From Deltaproteobacteria bacterium (lineage in GTDB: Bacteria; Desulfobacterota; Desulfobulbia; Desulfobulbales; BM004): a stretch of 26,377 nt of DNA. The notes beneath the pieces were generated by a model. The model saw only the letters and a list, made by a program, of their open reading frames with translations, was not told the origin of the DNA and ran no database searches. The DNA lies in assembly GCA_019312685.1 (NCBI GenBank), contig JAFDCR010000002.1, forward strand, positions 1 to 26,377, read 5' to 3'. This document shows, in pieces, positions 8,002 to 16,342 of the stretch. Position 1 is the first letter of the stretch. Every line of letters starts with the position of its first letter. The position numbers and the translations under genes were made by a program.

Positions 8002-9072
8002 ATGGCTGCCTATATATTACGACGAATACTGCTGATGATCCCGACCCTTTTCGGGATCATGCTGGTCACCTTTATCGTGACCCAGTTTGTTCCCGGCGGA
8101 CCTGTTGAACGGCTGTTGGCTGAAATCGAGGGACATTCCACCACCGGACTTTCCACAGGCAAGGGGGAAGTCAGAATAATGCCGAAGGGTGACATCTACC
8201 AGGGGGCGCAGGGGCTTGATAATGAAAAAATGGAAAAGCTCCGGGCCCTCTACGGTTTTGATAAACCGCCGGCAGAGCGGTTTCTGACCATGATGAAGAA
8301 TTTCCTGGTCTTTGATTTCGGGACCAGCTACTACCACCATAAAAGTGTAGTCAGCCTGGTCATTTCAAAACTGCCGGTCTCCATGTCCCTGGGTTTATGG
8401 ACCTTTCTGATCGTCTATCTGACCTGCATCCCGCTCGGCATCTACAAAGCGGTTCACGACGGTTCCAGGGTTGATGTTATCTCAAGCACCTTTATCCTGA
8501 TCGGTTATGCCATTCCCGGGTTTGTCCTGGCCATTCTCCTTATCGTACTTTTCGGCGGCGGCAGTTTCTGGAATATCTTCCCGCTGCGTGGTCTGGTATC
8601 CGACAACTGGTCCGAACTCAGCCTTATCGGCAAGATCCTTGACTATCTCTGGCATATGGTCCTGCCGATCACTTCCAGTGCCGTCGGTTCACTTGCAGTA
8701 ATGACCCTGCTGACAAAAAACAGTTTTATTGAAGAGATTCGCAAGCAGTACGTTACAACCGCCCGGGCAAAGGGGCTAAACGAGAACCAGGTCCTATACA
8801 AACATGTGTTCAGAAACGCGATCATTCCGATCATCACAGGCTTTCCCGGTTCATTCATCACTGCGTTCTTTACCGGCAGCCTCCTGATCGAAACGATTTT
8901 CTCCCTTGACGGCATGGGACTCCTGGCCTATGAATCGGTCATGAACCGCGACTATCCAGTCGTTCTCGCCACTCTGTACTTCTTTACCATTATTGGTCTC
9001 ATTTCCAGGCTGCTCTCAGACCTGAGCTATGTACTGGTGGATCCGCGCATAACCTTTGAGAGTGTTGACTGA
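8002..9072 (+). CDS. yejB: YejB-type peptide ABC transporter permease
   Basis: A 356-residue inner-membrane permease of the oligopeptide/nickel importer class. It matches remembered features of E. coli YejB: MAAYILRRILLMIPTLFGI at the N-terminus, the long hydrophilic insert after PGGPVERL that contains YQGAQGLDNE, LRALYGFDKPPAERF, FDFGTSYYHHKSV, IPLGIYKAVHDGSR, WNIFPLRGLVSDNW, LTKNSFIEEIRKQYVTTARAKGL (EAA loop that contacts the ATPase) and a C-terminal YVLVDPRITFE. About six membrane segments are expected. YejABEF imports peptides and microcin C in E. coli. No Shine-Dalgarno sequence precedes the ATG because a repeat unit ends five bases upstream. Its TGA overlaps the yejE ATG by one base. 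No yejA-like binding protein is nearby. Confidence 0.92.
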   Translation: MAAYILRRILLMIPTLFGIMLVTFIVTQFVPGGPVERLLAEIEGHSTTGLSTGKGEVRIMPKGDIYQGAQGLDNEKMEKLRALYGFDKPPAERFLTMMKNFLVFDFGTSYYHHKSVVSLVISKLPVSMSLGLWTFLIVYLTCIPLGIYKAVHDGSRVDVISSTFILIGYAIPGFVLAILLIVLFGGGSFWNIFPLRGLVSDNWSELSLIGKILDYLWHMVLPITSSAVGSLAVMTLLTKNSFIEEIRKQYVTTARAKGLNENQVLYKHVFRNAIIPIITGFPGSFITAFFTGSLLIETIFSLDGMGLLAYESVMNRDYPVVLATLYFFTIIGLISRLLSDLSYVLVDPRITFESVD

Positions 9073-10124
9073 TGAAACAGCGGAAAAGACGAGAAAGCCT
9101 CGGAAGGAGGCGCTGGAGAAAATTCAAGTCGCATAAGCGGGGCTATTACAGTCTGCTTATCTTCAGCATACTTTTCGTTATCAGTCTGGGGGCGGAATTT
9201 ATCAGCAATGACAAACCGTTTCTTGTCTACTATGAAAATGCTTTCTACTGGCCGCTTTTCAAGTCCTACCCCGAAACCACCTTCGGGGGAGATTTTGAAA
9301 CCGAGACTGACTACAGGGATTCCTATATTCTCAAAAAAATAGAAGCAGGAGATAATTTTGCCCTCTTTCCTCTCAATCATTTCAGTTATGATACAATCAA
9401 CCTAGATCTTGACACACCGGTACCCTCCCCTCCCACCAAGGACAATATCCTGGGAACAGATGACCGGGGACGTGATGTCCTGGCGCGTCTGCTTTACGGC
9501 TTCAGACTCTCCGTGCTTTTCGGTTTTTCCTTAACCTTTGTAGGCACATCTATAGGCATTCTGGCCGGTTCCGTGCAGGGATATTTCGGCGGCAAGACAG
9601 ATCTTTTCATGCAGCGGTTTATAGAAATCTGGGGGGCCATGCCGGAATTATACCTGCTGATCATCTTCGCCTCCATATTCAAGCCATCGGTCCTGCTGCT
9701 GCTCATCCTGCTGTCCATGTTCGGCTGGATGGGCCTGTCGGATTATGTCCGGGCCGAATTCCTCAAGGGCCGGAATATGGATTATGTAACTGCCGCCAAG
9801 GCACTGGGAGTTTCCAATGTGGTCATCATGTTCCGGCACCTGCTGCCGAACGGTATGACGCCGGTCATAACCTTTCTGCCCTTCAGGCTTTCAGGTGCAA
9901 TCCTGGCGTTGACCAGCCTTGATTTTCTGGGTCTCGGCGTGCCGCCTACAACCCCAAGCCTCGGTGAGCTGCTGGCCCAGGGCAAAAGCAATATTGATGC
10001 GTGGTGGCTGTCAATATCGACCTTTGCCGTCCTGGTGGGAACGCTTATCCTGTTGATCTTCATCGGTGAAGCCCTGCGGGAAACATTTGATCCACGGAAG
10101 CTGGTGAAACAGGAGAAAAAATAA
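9072..10124 (+). CDS. yejE: YejE-type peptide ABC transporter permease
   Basis: The second permease subunit, 350 residues. After a basic N-terminus (MKQRKRRESLGRRRWRKFKSHKRG) and the first membrane segment comes the characteristic YejE periplasmic insert with SNDKPFLVYYENAFYWPLFKSYPETTFGG and DYRDSYI. Then come NILGTDDRGRDVLARLLYGFRLSV, the permease core, the EAA-loop region YVTAAKALGVSNVVIMFRHLLPNG, and LTSLDFLGLGVPPTTPSLGELLAQG, ending in FDPRKLV. The GRDV segment and EAA loop are typical of DppC-like subunits. Start and stop are fixed by the TGATG overlap with yejB and by a TAA that coincides with the beginning of repeat copy 2. It pairs with YejB to form the membrane channel. Confidence 0.92.
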   Translation: MKQRKRRESLGRRRWRKFKSHKRGYYSLLIFSILFVISLGAEFISNDKPFLVYYENAFYWPLFKSYPETTFGGDFETETDYRDSYILKKIEAGDNFALFPLNHFSYDTINLDLDTPVPSPPTKDNILGTDDRGRDVLARLLYGFRLSVLFGFSLTFVGTSIGILAGSVQGYFGGKTDLFMQRFIEIWGAMPELYLLIIFASIFKPSVLLLLILLSMFGWMGLSDYVRAEFLKGRNMDYVTAAKALGVSNVVIMFRHLLPNGMTPVITFLPFRLSGAILALTSLDFLGLGVPPTTPSLGELLAQGKSNIDAWWLSISTFAVLVGTLILLIFIGEALRETFDPRKLVKQEKK

Positions 10125-10182
10125 TTTTTAATTCTAAATTTTAAATTTTTAATTCAAAACTCAAAATTCAAAACTTAAAATT
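10122..10182 (+). repeat. AT-rich palindromic intergenic repeat, copy 2
   Basis: A 61-bp, almost GC-free palindrome between yejE and yejF. Its first three bases are the yejE stop TAA. The outer 19-bp arms pair with about four mismatches. It uses the same vocabulary (AATTCAAAACTCAAAATTC) as copies 1 and 3, in the same orientation relative to the upstream gene. Confidence 0.7.
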
Positions 10183-10203
10183 CGAGTCTGAAAGACGGAA
10201 AAA

Positions 10204-11820
10204 ATGTTGCTTGACATCAAAAATCTATCCCTCACCTTCCACACGGAGGACGGAGAAAGCAAGGTACTCAACGATGTCTCCTTTGGGGTGGACAGCGGTG
10301 AAACAGTGGCACTTGTCGGGGAATCAGGATCCGGCAAATCGGTCACGGCCCTTTCCGTCCTCCGTTTACTGGAAATGACCGCCAGCATTAGAAGCAGCGG
10401 CCAAATAAACTTTTCAGGAGAGAACATTCTTGCACTGCCGGAAGCCAGAATGAGGCATATACGCGGCAACAAAATTGCCATGATCTTTCAGGAGCCGATG
10501 ACCTCCCTCAACCCGGTTTACTCTGTCGGCAGCCAGTTAATAGAACCCCTGATGCTGCACCAGCAGCTCACCAACTCCGAATCCCAGGCAAAAGCCGTTG
10601 AACTCTTAGACAGATGCGGCATTCCTGATCCGCAACAGCGCCTGGCCAGCTTTCCCCACCAGCTGTCCGGAGGCCAGCGACAGCGGGTCATGATAGCAAT
10701 GGCCCTTGCCTGTAAACCATCCCTGCTGATTGCCGACGAACCGACTACCGCCCTTGATGTTACTATCCAGGCCCAGATACTCGAACTGCTGAAAGATATC
10801 CAGCAGGAACTCGATATGGCGGTTCTGCTGATAACACACGACTTGAACATGGTACAAAAGATATCCGACCATGTGCATATCATGCACGATGGCAGAATTG
10901 TTGAAAACGGCCCCACCGAACAAATATTCGCCAATCCGCAGGATCCTTATACCATCCATCTGCTCAACAGCGTTCCCAAGGGAGAACCTGAGCCGAAAGA
11001 AAAAAGAAAGGATCTGCTTACAATTACTGACCTGCAGTGCCATTTTCCCATCAAGGCCGGTTTCTTCAAACGCACAGTCGGCAAAATTAAAGCGGTTGAC
11101 GGAGTAAGCCTCACCATCCGGGAAGGCACAACATATGGCGTGGTCGGGGAATCGGGTTCCGGCAAGAGCACATTGGGAATGTGTATCCTGCGGCTGACAG
11201 ATTGCCAAGGAAAGATTATATATGAAGGGAATGGGACCATTCCGAAAGACCTTGTACACCAGTCCAGGGCATCGCTGCGGCCGCTGCGCAAGGAATTACA
11301 GGTCGTTTTCCAGGACCCCTTCTCCTCCCTTTCCCCGAGACTGACAATTGGGCAGATCATCAGCGAAGGCTTGAGGGTTCATAAGATAGGTAAAGACAAG
11401 AAAGACCGTCAGAGACTGGTATTAAAAACACTCCGGGAAGTCGGCCTGGATGAGGAAATGGCCGGCCGCTATCCCCACGAATTTTCCGGCGGACAGCGGC
11501 AGAGAATAGCAATCGCCCGAGCAATTGCCTTAAAACCGAAATTTCTGGTTCTTGACGAACCCACAAGCGCTCTGGATATGACAATCCAGGCCCAGATTAT
11601 TCAATTGTTAAAAAATCTGCAGCAGCGCCATGGTATAACCTATCTTTTTGTCTCCCATGACCTGCGGGTAATACGGGCGATGGCCGACGAAGTTGCAGTA
11701 ATGCAGAACGGCAAAATCGTGGAAGCCGGTCCTGCTGCCGAGGTATTCGACAATCCGCAGCATCCCTATACCAGGAGTCTCTTTACTGCAGCCTTTGAGC
11801 TGAAAGCGAGGACAGAGTAA
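10204..11820 (+). CDS. yejF: YejF-type peptide ABC transporter ATPase, two fused nucleotide-binding domains
   Basis: A 538-residue fusion of two oligopeptide-type ATPase domains (DppD-like then DppF-like), the YejF/GsiA arrangement. Domain 1 has Walker A GESGSGKS at 39-46, signature LSGGQRQR, Walker B LLIADEPTTALD and an ITHD switch His, followed by the oligopeptide-transporter C-terminal segment. Domain 2 has GESGSGKST, FSGGQRQR, FLVLDEPTSALD and VSHD. All catalytic motifs are intact in both halves, so both sites should hydrolyse ATP. It powers the YejB/YejE channel. The ATG is preceded only by GACGGAAAAA, and repeat copy 2 fills most of the spacer after yejE. It is the last gene of the group and runs convergent to pepA with a 37-bp gap. 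No clear terminator is visible there. Confidence 0.92.
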   Translation: MLLDIKNLSLTFHTEDGESKVLNDVSFGVDSGETVALVGESGSGKSVTALSVLRLLEMTASIRSSGQINFSGENILALPEARMRHIRGNKIAMIFQEPMTSLNPVYSVGSQLIEPLMLHQQLTNSESQAKAVELLDRCGIPDPQQRLASFPHQLSGGQRQRVMIAMALACKPSLLIADEPTTALDVTIQAQILELLKDIQQELDMAVLLITHDLNMVQKISDHVHIMHDGRIVENGPTEQIFANPQDPYTIHLLNSVPKGEPEPKEKRKDLLTITDLQCHFPIKAGFFKRTVGKIKAVDGVSLTIREGTTYGVVGESGSGKSTLGMCILRLTDCQGKIIYEGNGTIPKDLVHQSRASLRPLRKELQVVFQDPFSSLSPRLTIGQIISEGLRVHKIGKDKKDRQRLVLKTLREVGLDEEMAGRYPHEFSGGQRQRIAIARAIALKPKFLVLDEPTSALDMTIQAQIIQLLKNLQQRHGITYLFVSHDLRVIRAMADEVAVMQNGKIVEAGPAAEVFDNPQHPYTRSLFTAAFELKARTE

Positions 11821-11857
11821 TGAATCCTTAGGTTGTCTTTTAATCTTCAATAATAAT

Positions 11858-13393
11858 TTATTCCTGTTTCCAGTTGCGGATCAACTCGAGCAGAGTTCTT
11901 ACCCCAATGCCTGACGGTCCTTTGTTCGGAATGTAGGACTTTTCCGTAAAGTTATAGGCCGTGCCGGCGATATCAAGATGGGCCCAGGCGGTATCGCCGA
12001 CAAATTCCTGCAGGAATGCCGCCGCCGTTATGGTGCCCGCTGCCCGGCTGCCGATATTTTTTATGTCAGCGACCTTTGATTTTATCTGTTTGCTGTATTC
12101 TGGCCCCAGGGGAAGGCGCCAAACAGGCTCCCCGCTTCTGTTCCCGGCCTCCGTGACCTGCTGGGCCAGATCATCGTCATTGCTTAACAGGCCGGTTCTG
12201 TGATGTCCCAGGCCGATTACCACGGCGCCGGTGAGCGTAGCCAGATCGACAACCGCCTTGGGCTTATACTGCTTGATACCATACGCCAGGGCGTCAGCCA
12301 GAATAAGGCGGCCCTCGGCGTCGGTGTTGAGAACCTCCACTGTCTTACCGCCGTAGATTGTGATGATATCACCCGGCTTCAAGGCACTGGGCCCGGGCAG
12401 ATTCTCTGTAGCCGGCACGATACCGACAACATTGATTCCTTTAGGCTGTTCCTCGCCCACCGCCTGCATGGCACCGAGGACTGCAGCGCCGCCGCACATG
12501 TCGAACTTCATTTCATCCATACCCTTTGGCGGCTTGAGGCTGATGCCGCCCGAATCAAAGGTCAAACCCTTACCCACCATGAGAAGCGTCGGATTACGGG
12601 CAGAGGTCTTATATTCAAGAATTACCATCTTGGGCGGCTGGTCAGAACCGCTGTTAACGCCCAGAATGCCGCCCATTTTCAAACGCTTCATATCGGACTT
12701 GGAGAGGATTTTACAGGATAAACTGTACGTTTTTGCAAGTTTTCGTCCGTGTTCGGCAAAACGGGTCGGGGTCCAGACATTTCCAGGTTCATTTGCCATG
12801 TCTCGGGCAGCCGTTCCGGCCATTGCCGCCGCCTTTCCGGCTGACAGGCCATTGTTGACAGCACCCTTTTCCTTGAGCGAATAAAGCTGGATCTCATTAA
12901 TCCTACTCTGGGGTTCATCCTCTTCAACTGTCTTTTTATATTTCCTGAACTGATAGGCCCCCAGCAGGAGTCCTTCTGTAAGACATTCCGCCGTTTCCCT
13001 GAAGTCAAGAATAAACGGCTCCGGCATGACGGTCATAATTTTAGCGGCTTTGGTTCTCAATGCTGTTGTAGAGCCCCTGCCGCCCGCCTTCCGGTAATTC
13101 TCACGCCAGAGATCAGCACTCGTCATACCGTTTTCCTTTTTTGCCTCCTCCTTTTTTCCAAGGCCGACAACAAGAATTCTTTTAGCCTGGATTTTAGCTT
13201 TGGCTGTCGGATAAAAAAGAAGTGTCTCTCCCTCCTTGCCGACAAAATCCCCGGCTTTAAAGGCCAGTCTTACTGTATCCTGGACATATTTATTATCACA
13301 GACAGGAACCTTCTTATCCTGTTGATAAACACAATAAACAAGCATATCGCCTTTATGTTTTTCAATGTCCCGGGAAGTGTGTTTAATCAGCAT
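11858..13393 (-). CDS. pepA: Leucyl aminopeptidase, M17 family
   Basis: A cytosolic two-metal aminopeptidase that removes N-terminal residues and, in several bacteria, splits Cys-Gly from glutathione turnover. The C-terminal catalytic domain is complete: VGKGLTFDSGG with metal ligands Lys275 and Asp280, KFDMCGGAAVLGAM, and the signature NTDAEGR at 356-362. The N-terminal about 170 residues form the less conserved M17 macro-like domain. I start at the ATG at 13393 (511 residues), not the upstream in-frame TTG at 13405, because GGAG sits 7 bases before this ATG and overlaps that TTG. It is a single gene, convergent with yejF and divergent from the CNNM gene. Beside a peptide importer and gamma-glutamyltransferase it would suit intracellular peptide breakdown. 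Confidence 0.92.
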   Translation of the reverse strand: MLIKHTSRDIEKHKGDMLVYCVYQQDKKVPVCDNKYVQDTVRLAFKAGDFVGKEGETLLFYPTAKAKIQAKRILVVGLGKKEEAKKENGMTSADLWRENYRKAGGRGSTTALRTKAAKIMTVMPEPFILDFRETAECLTEGLLLGAYQFRKYKKTVEEDEPQSRINEIQLYSLKEKGAVNNGLSAGKAAAMAGTAARDMANEPGNVWTPTRFAEHGRKLAKTYSLSCKILSKSDMKRLKMGGILGVNSGSDQPPKMVILEYKTSARNPTLLMVGKGLTFDSGGISLKPPKGMDEMKFDMCGGAAVLGAMQAVGEEQPKGINVVGIVPATENLPGPSALKPGDIITIYGGKTVEVLNTDAEGRLILADALAYGIKQYKPKAVVDLATLTGAVVIGLGHHRTGLLSNDDDLAQQVTEAGNRSGEPVWRLPLGPEYSKQIKSKVADIKNIGSRAAGTITAAAFLQEFVGDTAWAHLDIAGTAYNFTEKSYIPNKGPSGIGVRTLLELIRNWKQE

Positions 13394-13436
13394 GTCAATC
13401 TCCAATTGTAATTATTCTTATAATGACAACCCCATA

Positions 13437-13469
13437 AACCGGCCTTGGCCGATAATTCCTGGACCGGTT
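13437..13469 (-). promoter_or_regulatory. Imperfect inverted repeat upstream of pepA
   Basis: AACCGGCC (13437-13444) pairs with GGaCCGGTT (13461-13469), with one bulged A. On the minus strand it lies about 45-75 bases before the pepA start, in leader or operator position. GGCCTTGGCC inside it is itself a small dyad. The rest of the 474-bp divergent spacer (13394-13867) is AT-rich, with no gene seen. Confidence 0.3.
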
Positions 13470-13748
13470 CTTTCCCCTTTCTTCTTTGCAGTCCATTGTC
13501 TAAAATATTTTCAAATCCGTGACGGGAAAAAATAAGCCGGACTGATCCGTGAATTAAATAAATATTCAAAACTTTTATGCCCTACCCTTTTACCATAAGT
13601 TTGCATGATCTCCAATATTGATACATAGATCAAGAGAAGCGGATTTCGAGGGTTTAATAAAACCGTTTTGGCGCTATTTGTTAAATTCAATGATTAAAAA
13701 TAGAATAGATGCTCGGATAATGTTATACTCAACAAACAATACTCGATG

Positions 13749-13776
13749 TTTGAACCAACTTCCGTTAAAATATAAT
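13749..13776 (+). promoter_or_regulatory. Candidate sigma-70 promoter for the CNNM gene
   Basis: A perfect -10 TATAAT (13771-13776) is preceded by TTTGAA (13749-13754) at 16 bp, or TTGAAC at 15 bp. Transcription would start near 13783, about 85 bases before the TTG start codon. Confidence 0.5.
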
Positions 13777-13784
13777 TCTACCAG

Positions 13785-13804
13785 ATGAAAGCTGAAACTT
13801 TCAT
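13785..13804 (+). promoter_or_regulatory. Inverted repeat at the predicted transcription start
   Basis: ATGAAAG (13785-13791) and CTTTCAT (13798-13804) are perfect inverse complements with a 6-nt spacer. The position, 8 bases after the TATAAT box, fits an operator overlapping +1 or a 5'-end hairpin. Confidence 0.4.
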
Positions 13805-13867
13805 ATCACATCAATCCCATTCAACACTTTCTTATAAAACCTGTACATTATTACAAGGGGGAATCCA

Positions 13868-14908
13868 TTGGTTACTCAATTGATCTTGGCAACAGGCATT
13901 GCCATTATCGTATCCGCTTTCTGCAGCATCATGGAAGCTGTGCTCTATTCCGTGCCGCAGAGCCAGGTCGAAGTAATGACCCGGTCGGGGAAAAAATCAG
14001 GTATAATTCTGAAAAAGCTTAAAAAAGATATCCAGCGGCCGATCACCGCTATCCTGACCCTGAATACTATTGCCAACACCATGGGTGCTGCAGTTGCCGG
14101 CGCTTCGGCCGCGGTCGTATTCGGCGAAGAAAACCTTGTCTGGTTTTCAATTTTCTTCACCCTTTCAATTCTGCTTTTTTCAGAAATACTTCCCAAAACA
14201 GCAGGGGTTGCCTATGCCAAAAATCTCGCTTCCTGGATCGCTCTGCCGCTCCACGGGCTAGTCAAGTTTATGCGACCGCTTATCTGGCTCTGCCAGGTAG
14301 TTACAAAGCTTATTCCCAAACAGGAAAAAGAACCCCTGGTATCAATTGAAGAAATCGAGGCAGTAGCGGTACTGGGAAGAAAGGCCGGGGAGATCGAACC
14401 GCAGCAGGAAGAGGTCATCGCAAATATTCTCAAGCTGCAGGACAAAACCGTTCGTAAGGTCATGACCCCCCGCACCGTTGTCTTCAGCCTCAGTGAACAC
14501 CTGACAATTTCCGAGGCCCTGGAAATGAAGGAGCAGTGGGAGAGACACAGCCGGGTCCCGGTATATGACGAAAATCAGGACGACGTTGTCGGTATTGTTT
14601 TAAGCCGGGATGTGCTGCGCAGCCTGATTGAAGGTAACGAGAAACAGAAATTATCCGAAGTGATGCAGTCGGTCCATTTTGTTCCGGAAGGCGCACCGCT
14701 CAATAAAATCATGATGGCGTTTTTTGAAAAAAGCGCCCATCTTTTCGTGGTGGTGGATGAATACGGCTCGGTAACCGGTGTCATCAGCCTTGAGGATATT
14801 ATTGAAGAGATAGTCGGCCGTGAGATTATCGATGAATCGGATACTGCCGTTAACCTGCGGGAGTATGCCAGGCACAGAAAACGGCTCCTGCAGAAAAGGC
14901 AAAAGTAG
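13868..14908 (+). CDS. CNNM-domain (DUF21) and CBS-pair membrane protein, short form
   Basis: A 346-residue member of the CorC/HlyC-like CNNM family, linked in other bacteria to Mg2+/Co2+ efflux. Residues 1 to about 150 form the DUF21 membrane domain: helices at the N-terminus (LILATGIAIIVSAFCSIMEA), around residues 65-85, and around 95-115, with the conserved SILLFSEILPKTAGVAYA. Residues about 180-325 hold two CBS repeats (KVMTPRTVVFSLSEHLTISE to VVDEYGSVTGVISLEDIIEEIVG). The usual C-terminal CorC_HlyC domain is absent; the chain ends soon after the second CBS with a basic tail. The start is TTG, supported by GGGGG six bases upstream. Its stop directly abuts the stop of the opposite protease gene. 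With mgtE nearby, Mg2+ homeostasis is plausible. Confidence 0.88.
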   Translation: MVTQLILATGIAIIVSAFCSIMEAVLYSVPQSQVEVMTRSGKKSGIILKKLKKDIQRPITAILTLNTIANTMGAAVAGASAAVVFGEENLVWFSIFFTLSILLFSEILPKTAGVAYAKNLASWIALPLHGLVKFMRPLIWLCQVVTKLIPKQEKEPLVSIEEIEAVAVLGRKAGEIEPQQEEVIANILKLQDKTVRKVMTPRTVVFSLSEHLTISEALEMKEQWERHSRVPVYDENQDDVVGIVLSRDVLRSLIEGNEKQKLSEVMQSVHFVPEGAPLNKIMMAFFEKSAHLFVVVDEYGSVTGVISLEDIIEEIVGREIIDESDTAVNLREYARHRKRLLQKRQK

Positions 14909-16024
14909 TTACTCCATCCCTTCGAGCTGCAACTCTACCTCGACATGCTCGCTGTCCCGCAGAATTATCAGGATAACTTCATCGCCGATCTGATAATTTT
15001 CCAGTTCATCACGCAGGTCGTTATACGACTCAACCGGCACTCCATTCACTGCTATTATTATGTCTCCGAGTATGATTCTGCCCCGGGTCTCCCTGGTTTC
15101 GCGGATACCTGCCTTGTCAGCCGCGCTTCCCGGTTGGACATTTATCACCAGCAGCCCTTCAATATCGAGTCGCCTGGTAATCCTGTCGCTTGCCAGGGTC
15201 ACCCCGATCCCTGGTCGTATCACCTTGCCGTGACGGATTAATTGCGGCACCACCCGGTTGACAACATCGACCGGAACGGCAAAACCTATCCCGGCGCTTG
15301 CTCCGGAGGGACTGTAGATCGCGGTATTCACCCCTATCAACCTTCCGGCACTGTCAAGCAGCGGTCCGCCGGAATTGCCCGGATTGATCGCCGCATCCGT
15401 CTGGATCACTCCCTGGATGGTTCTGCCGGTAACCGCTGTAATCTCACGGTCAAGGGCACTGACAATGCCTGAGGTAATGGTATGGTCAAGGCCGAAAGGA
15501 TTCCCGATGGCAAAAACCTTCTGGCCGACCTGGAGACTTTGCGAGTCACCGACCGGAATGGGTTTCATGGCTGAGGTGGGGGCATTAATCTGCAGTACCG
15601 CTATATCCTTGTCCGGCGCAGCGCCAACCAGAATACCCTTATAGATTTCGTCGTCACCAAGACTGACCTCGATCCGGCTGGCATCACCGATAACATGATA
15701 GTTGGTTACTATCCTGCCTTCCCTGTCCCAGATAAAACCGGAACCAGTGCCCTGGGGTATTTCATAAACATTGAGACTGAAGAGTGAACGCCGCACCTCG
15801 ATACTCGTGATATAAACCACCGAGGGTGATGCCTCCTGAAACACTGCAATGGTATTCTTTTCATCCTCTGCCAGATCGCCCCGGGCCTCCACCACCCGTG
15901 GAGCCGCCTCCTTATCATACCGGGGTTTCTCGGTCCTGTCTGCAATCAGCCATAACCCTGTGAGGATAAGACCCAGGACAAGCCATAAAGAAAATCTGTT
16001 TTTCTGTTTATCGTATTTTTCCAT
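14909..16024 (-). CDS. Membrane-anchored DegS/DegQ-like (HtrA family) serine protease with one PDZ domain
   Basis: A 371-residue periplasmic quality-control protease. An uncleaved-looking N-terminal membrane anchor (about residues 11-28, FSLWLVLGLILTGLWLIA) precedes a trypsin-like domain with His110 (TNYHV), Asp140 (DKDIAVL) and Ser218 (NPGNSGGPL). A single PDZ domain follows (about 265-365). One PDZ plus an N-terminal anchor resembles E. coli DegS more than the two-PDZ DegP/DegQ; whether it acts in a sigma-E-type stress cascade cannot be judged here. It lies downstream of mgtE on the same strand, but a 180-bp palindromic element intervenes. The stop codon directly abuts that of the convergent CNNM gene, so no independent terminator fits between them. 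Confidence 0.92.
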   Translation of the reverse strand: MEKYDKQKNRFSLWLVLGLILTGLWLIADRTEKPRYDKEAAPRVVEARGDLAEDEKNTIAVFQEASPSVVYITSIEVRRSLFSLNVYEIPQGTGSGFIWDREGRIVTNYHVIGDASRIEVSLGDDEIYKGILVGAAPDKDIAVLQINAPTSAMKPIPVGDSQSLQVGQKVFAIGNPFGLDHTITSGIVSALDREITAVTGRTIQGVIQTDAAINPGNSGGPLLDSAGRLIGVNTAIYSPSGASAGIGFAVPVDVVNRVVPQLIRHGKVIRPGIGVTLASDRITRRLDIEGLLVINVQPGSAADKAGIRETRETRGRIILGDIIIAVNGVPVESYNDLRDELENYQIGDEVILIILRDSEHVEVELQLEGME

Positions 16025-16142
16025 AACTTTTCATGCATGTTTTAAAAAAAGAATTGTTCCGTTGAGCTTTTTTTAACATTGTGCCTTCCGGACAAAAAAG
16101 CAAGCCGGGATTCTGAAGAAAATCCATTAAATTATAGATTGT

Positions 16143-16322
16143 AGAGTCTCTTGCAAAATGAACATTTACTCCGATCGGCTAAAAATCCCCTGTGCTGTGT
16201 CTTCAAGTTAAAACCGTCCTCACCGTAGCGCTGCTACGCCTCCGGGTGGTTTTTACTTTTATCCTTGCACAGGAAATTTTTTCTCTCGATCTCGCAACAA
16301 CGTTCATTTTGCAAGAGACTCT
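16143..16322. mobile_element. MITE-like 180-bp palindromic element with perfect 21-bp terminal inverted repeats
   Basis: The outer 21 bp (16143-16163, beginning AGAGTCTCTTGC) are exactly inverted at 16302-16322 (ending GCAAGAGACTCT). Inside, GATCG, CCTGTGC/GCACAGG and AAGT-AAAACC/GGTTTTTACTT pair imperfectly, and GTAGC GCT GCTAC forms the centre, so the whole unit can fold into one long stem. It has no ORF and no obvious target-site duplication. It is the only notable content of the 318-bp gap between the protease and mgtE. In RNA it could end or stabilise the mgtE transcript. A non-autonomous insertion element or a large REP-like repeat are both possible. Confidence 0.75.
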
Positions 16323-16342
16323 TTAAATAAAACGTCTGATTT

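Noticed and set aside
12200..12721. 173-codon open frame opposite pepA
   Set aside because: It lies wholly antisense to the catalytic domain of a clear M17 peptidase, and its translation has no recognisable domain.
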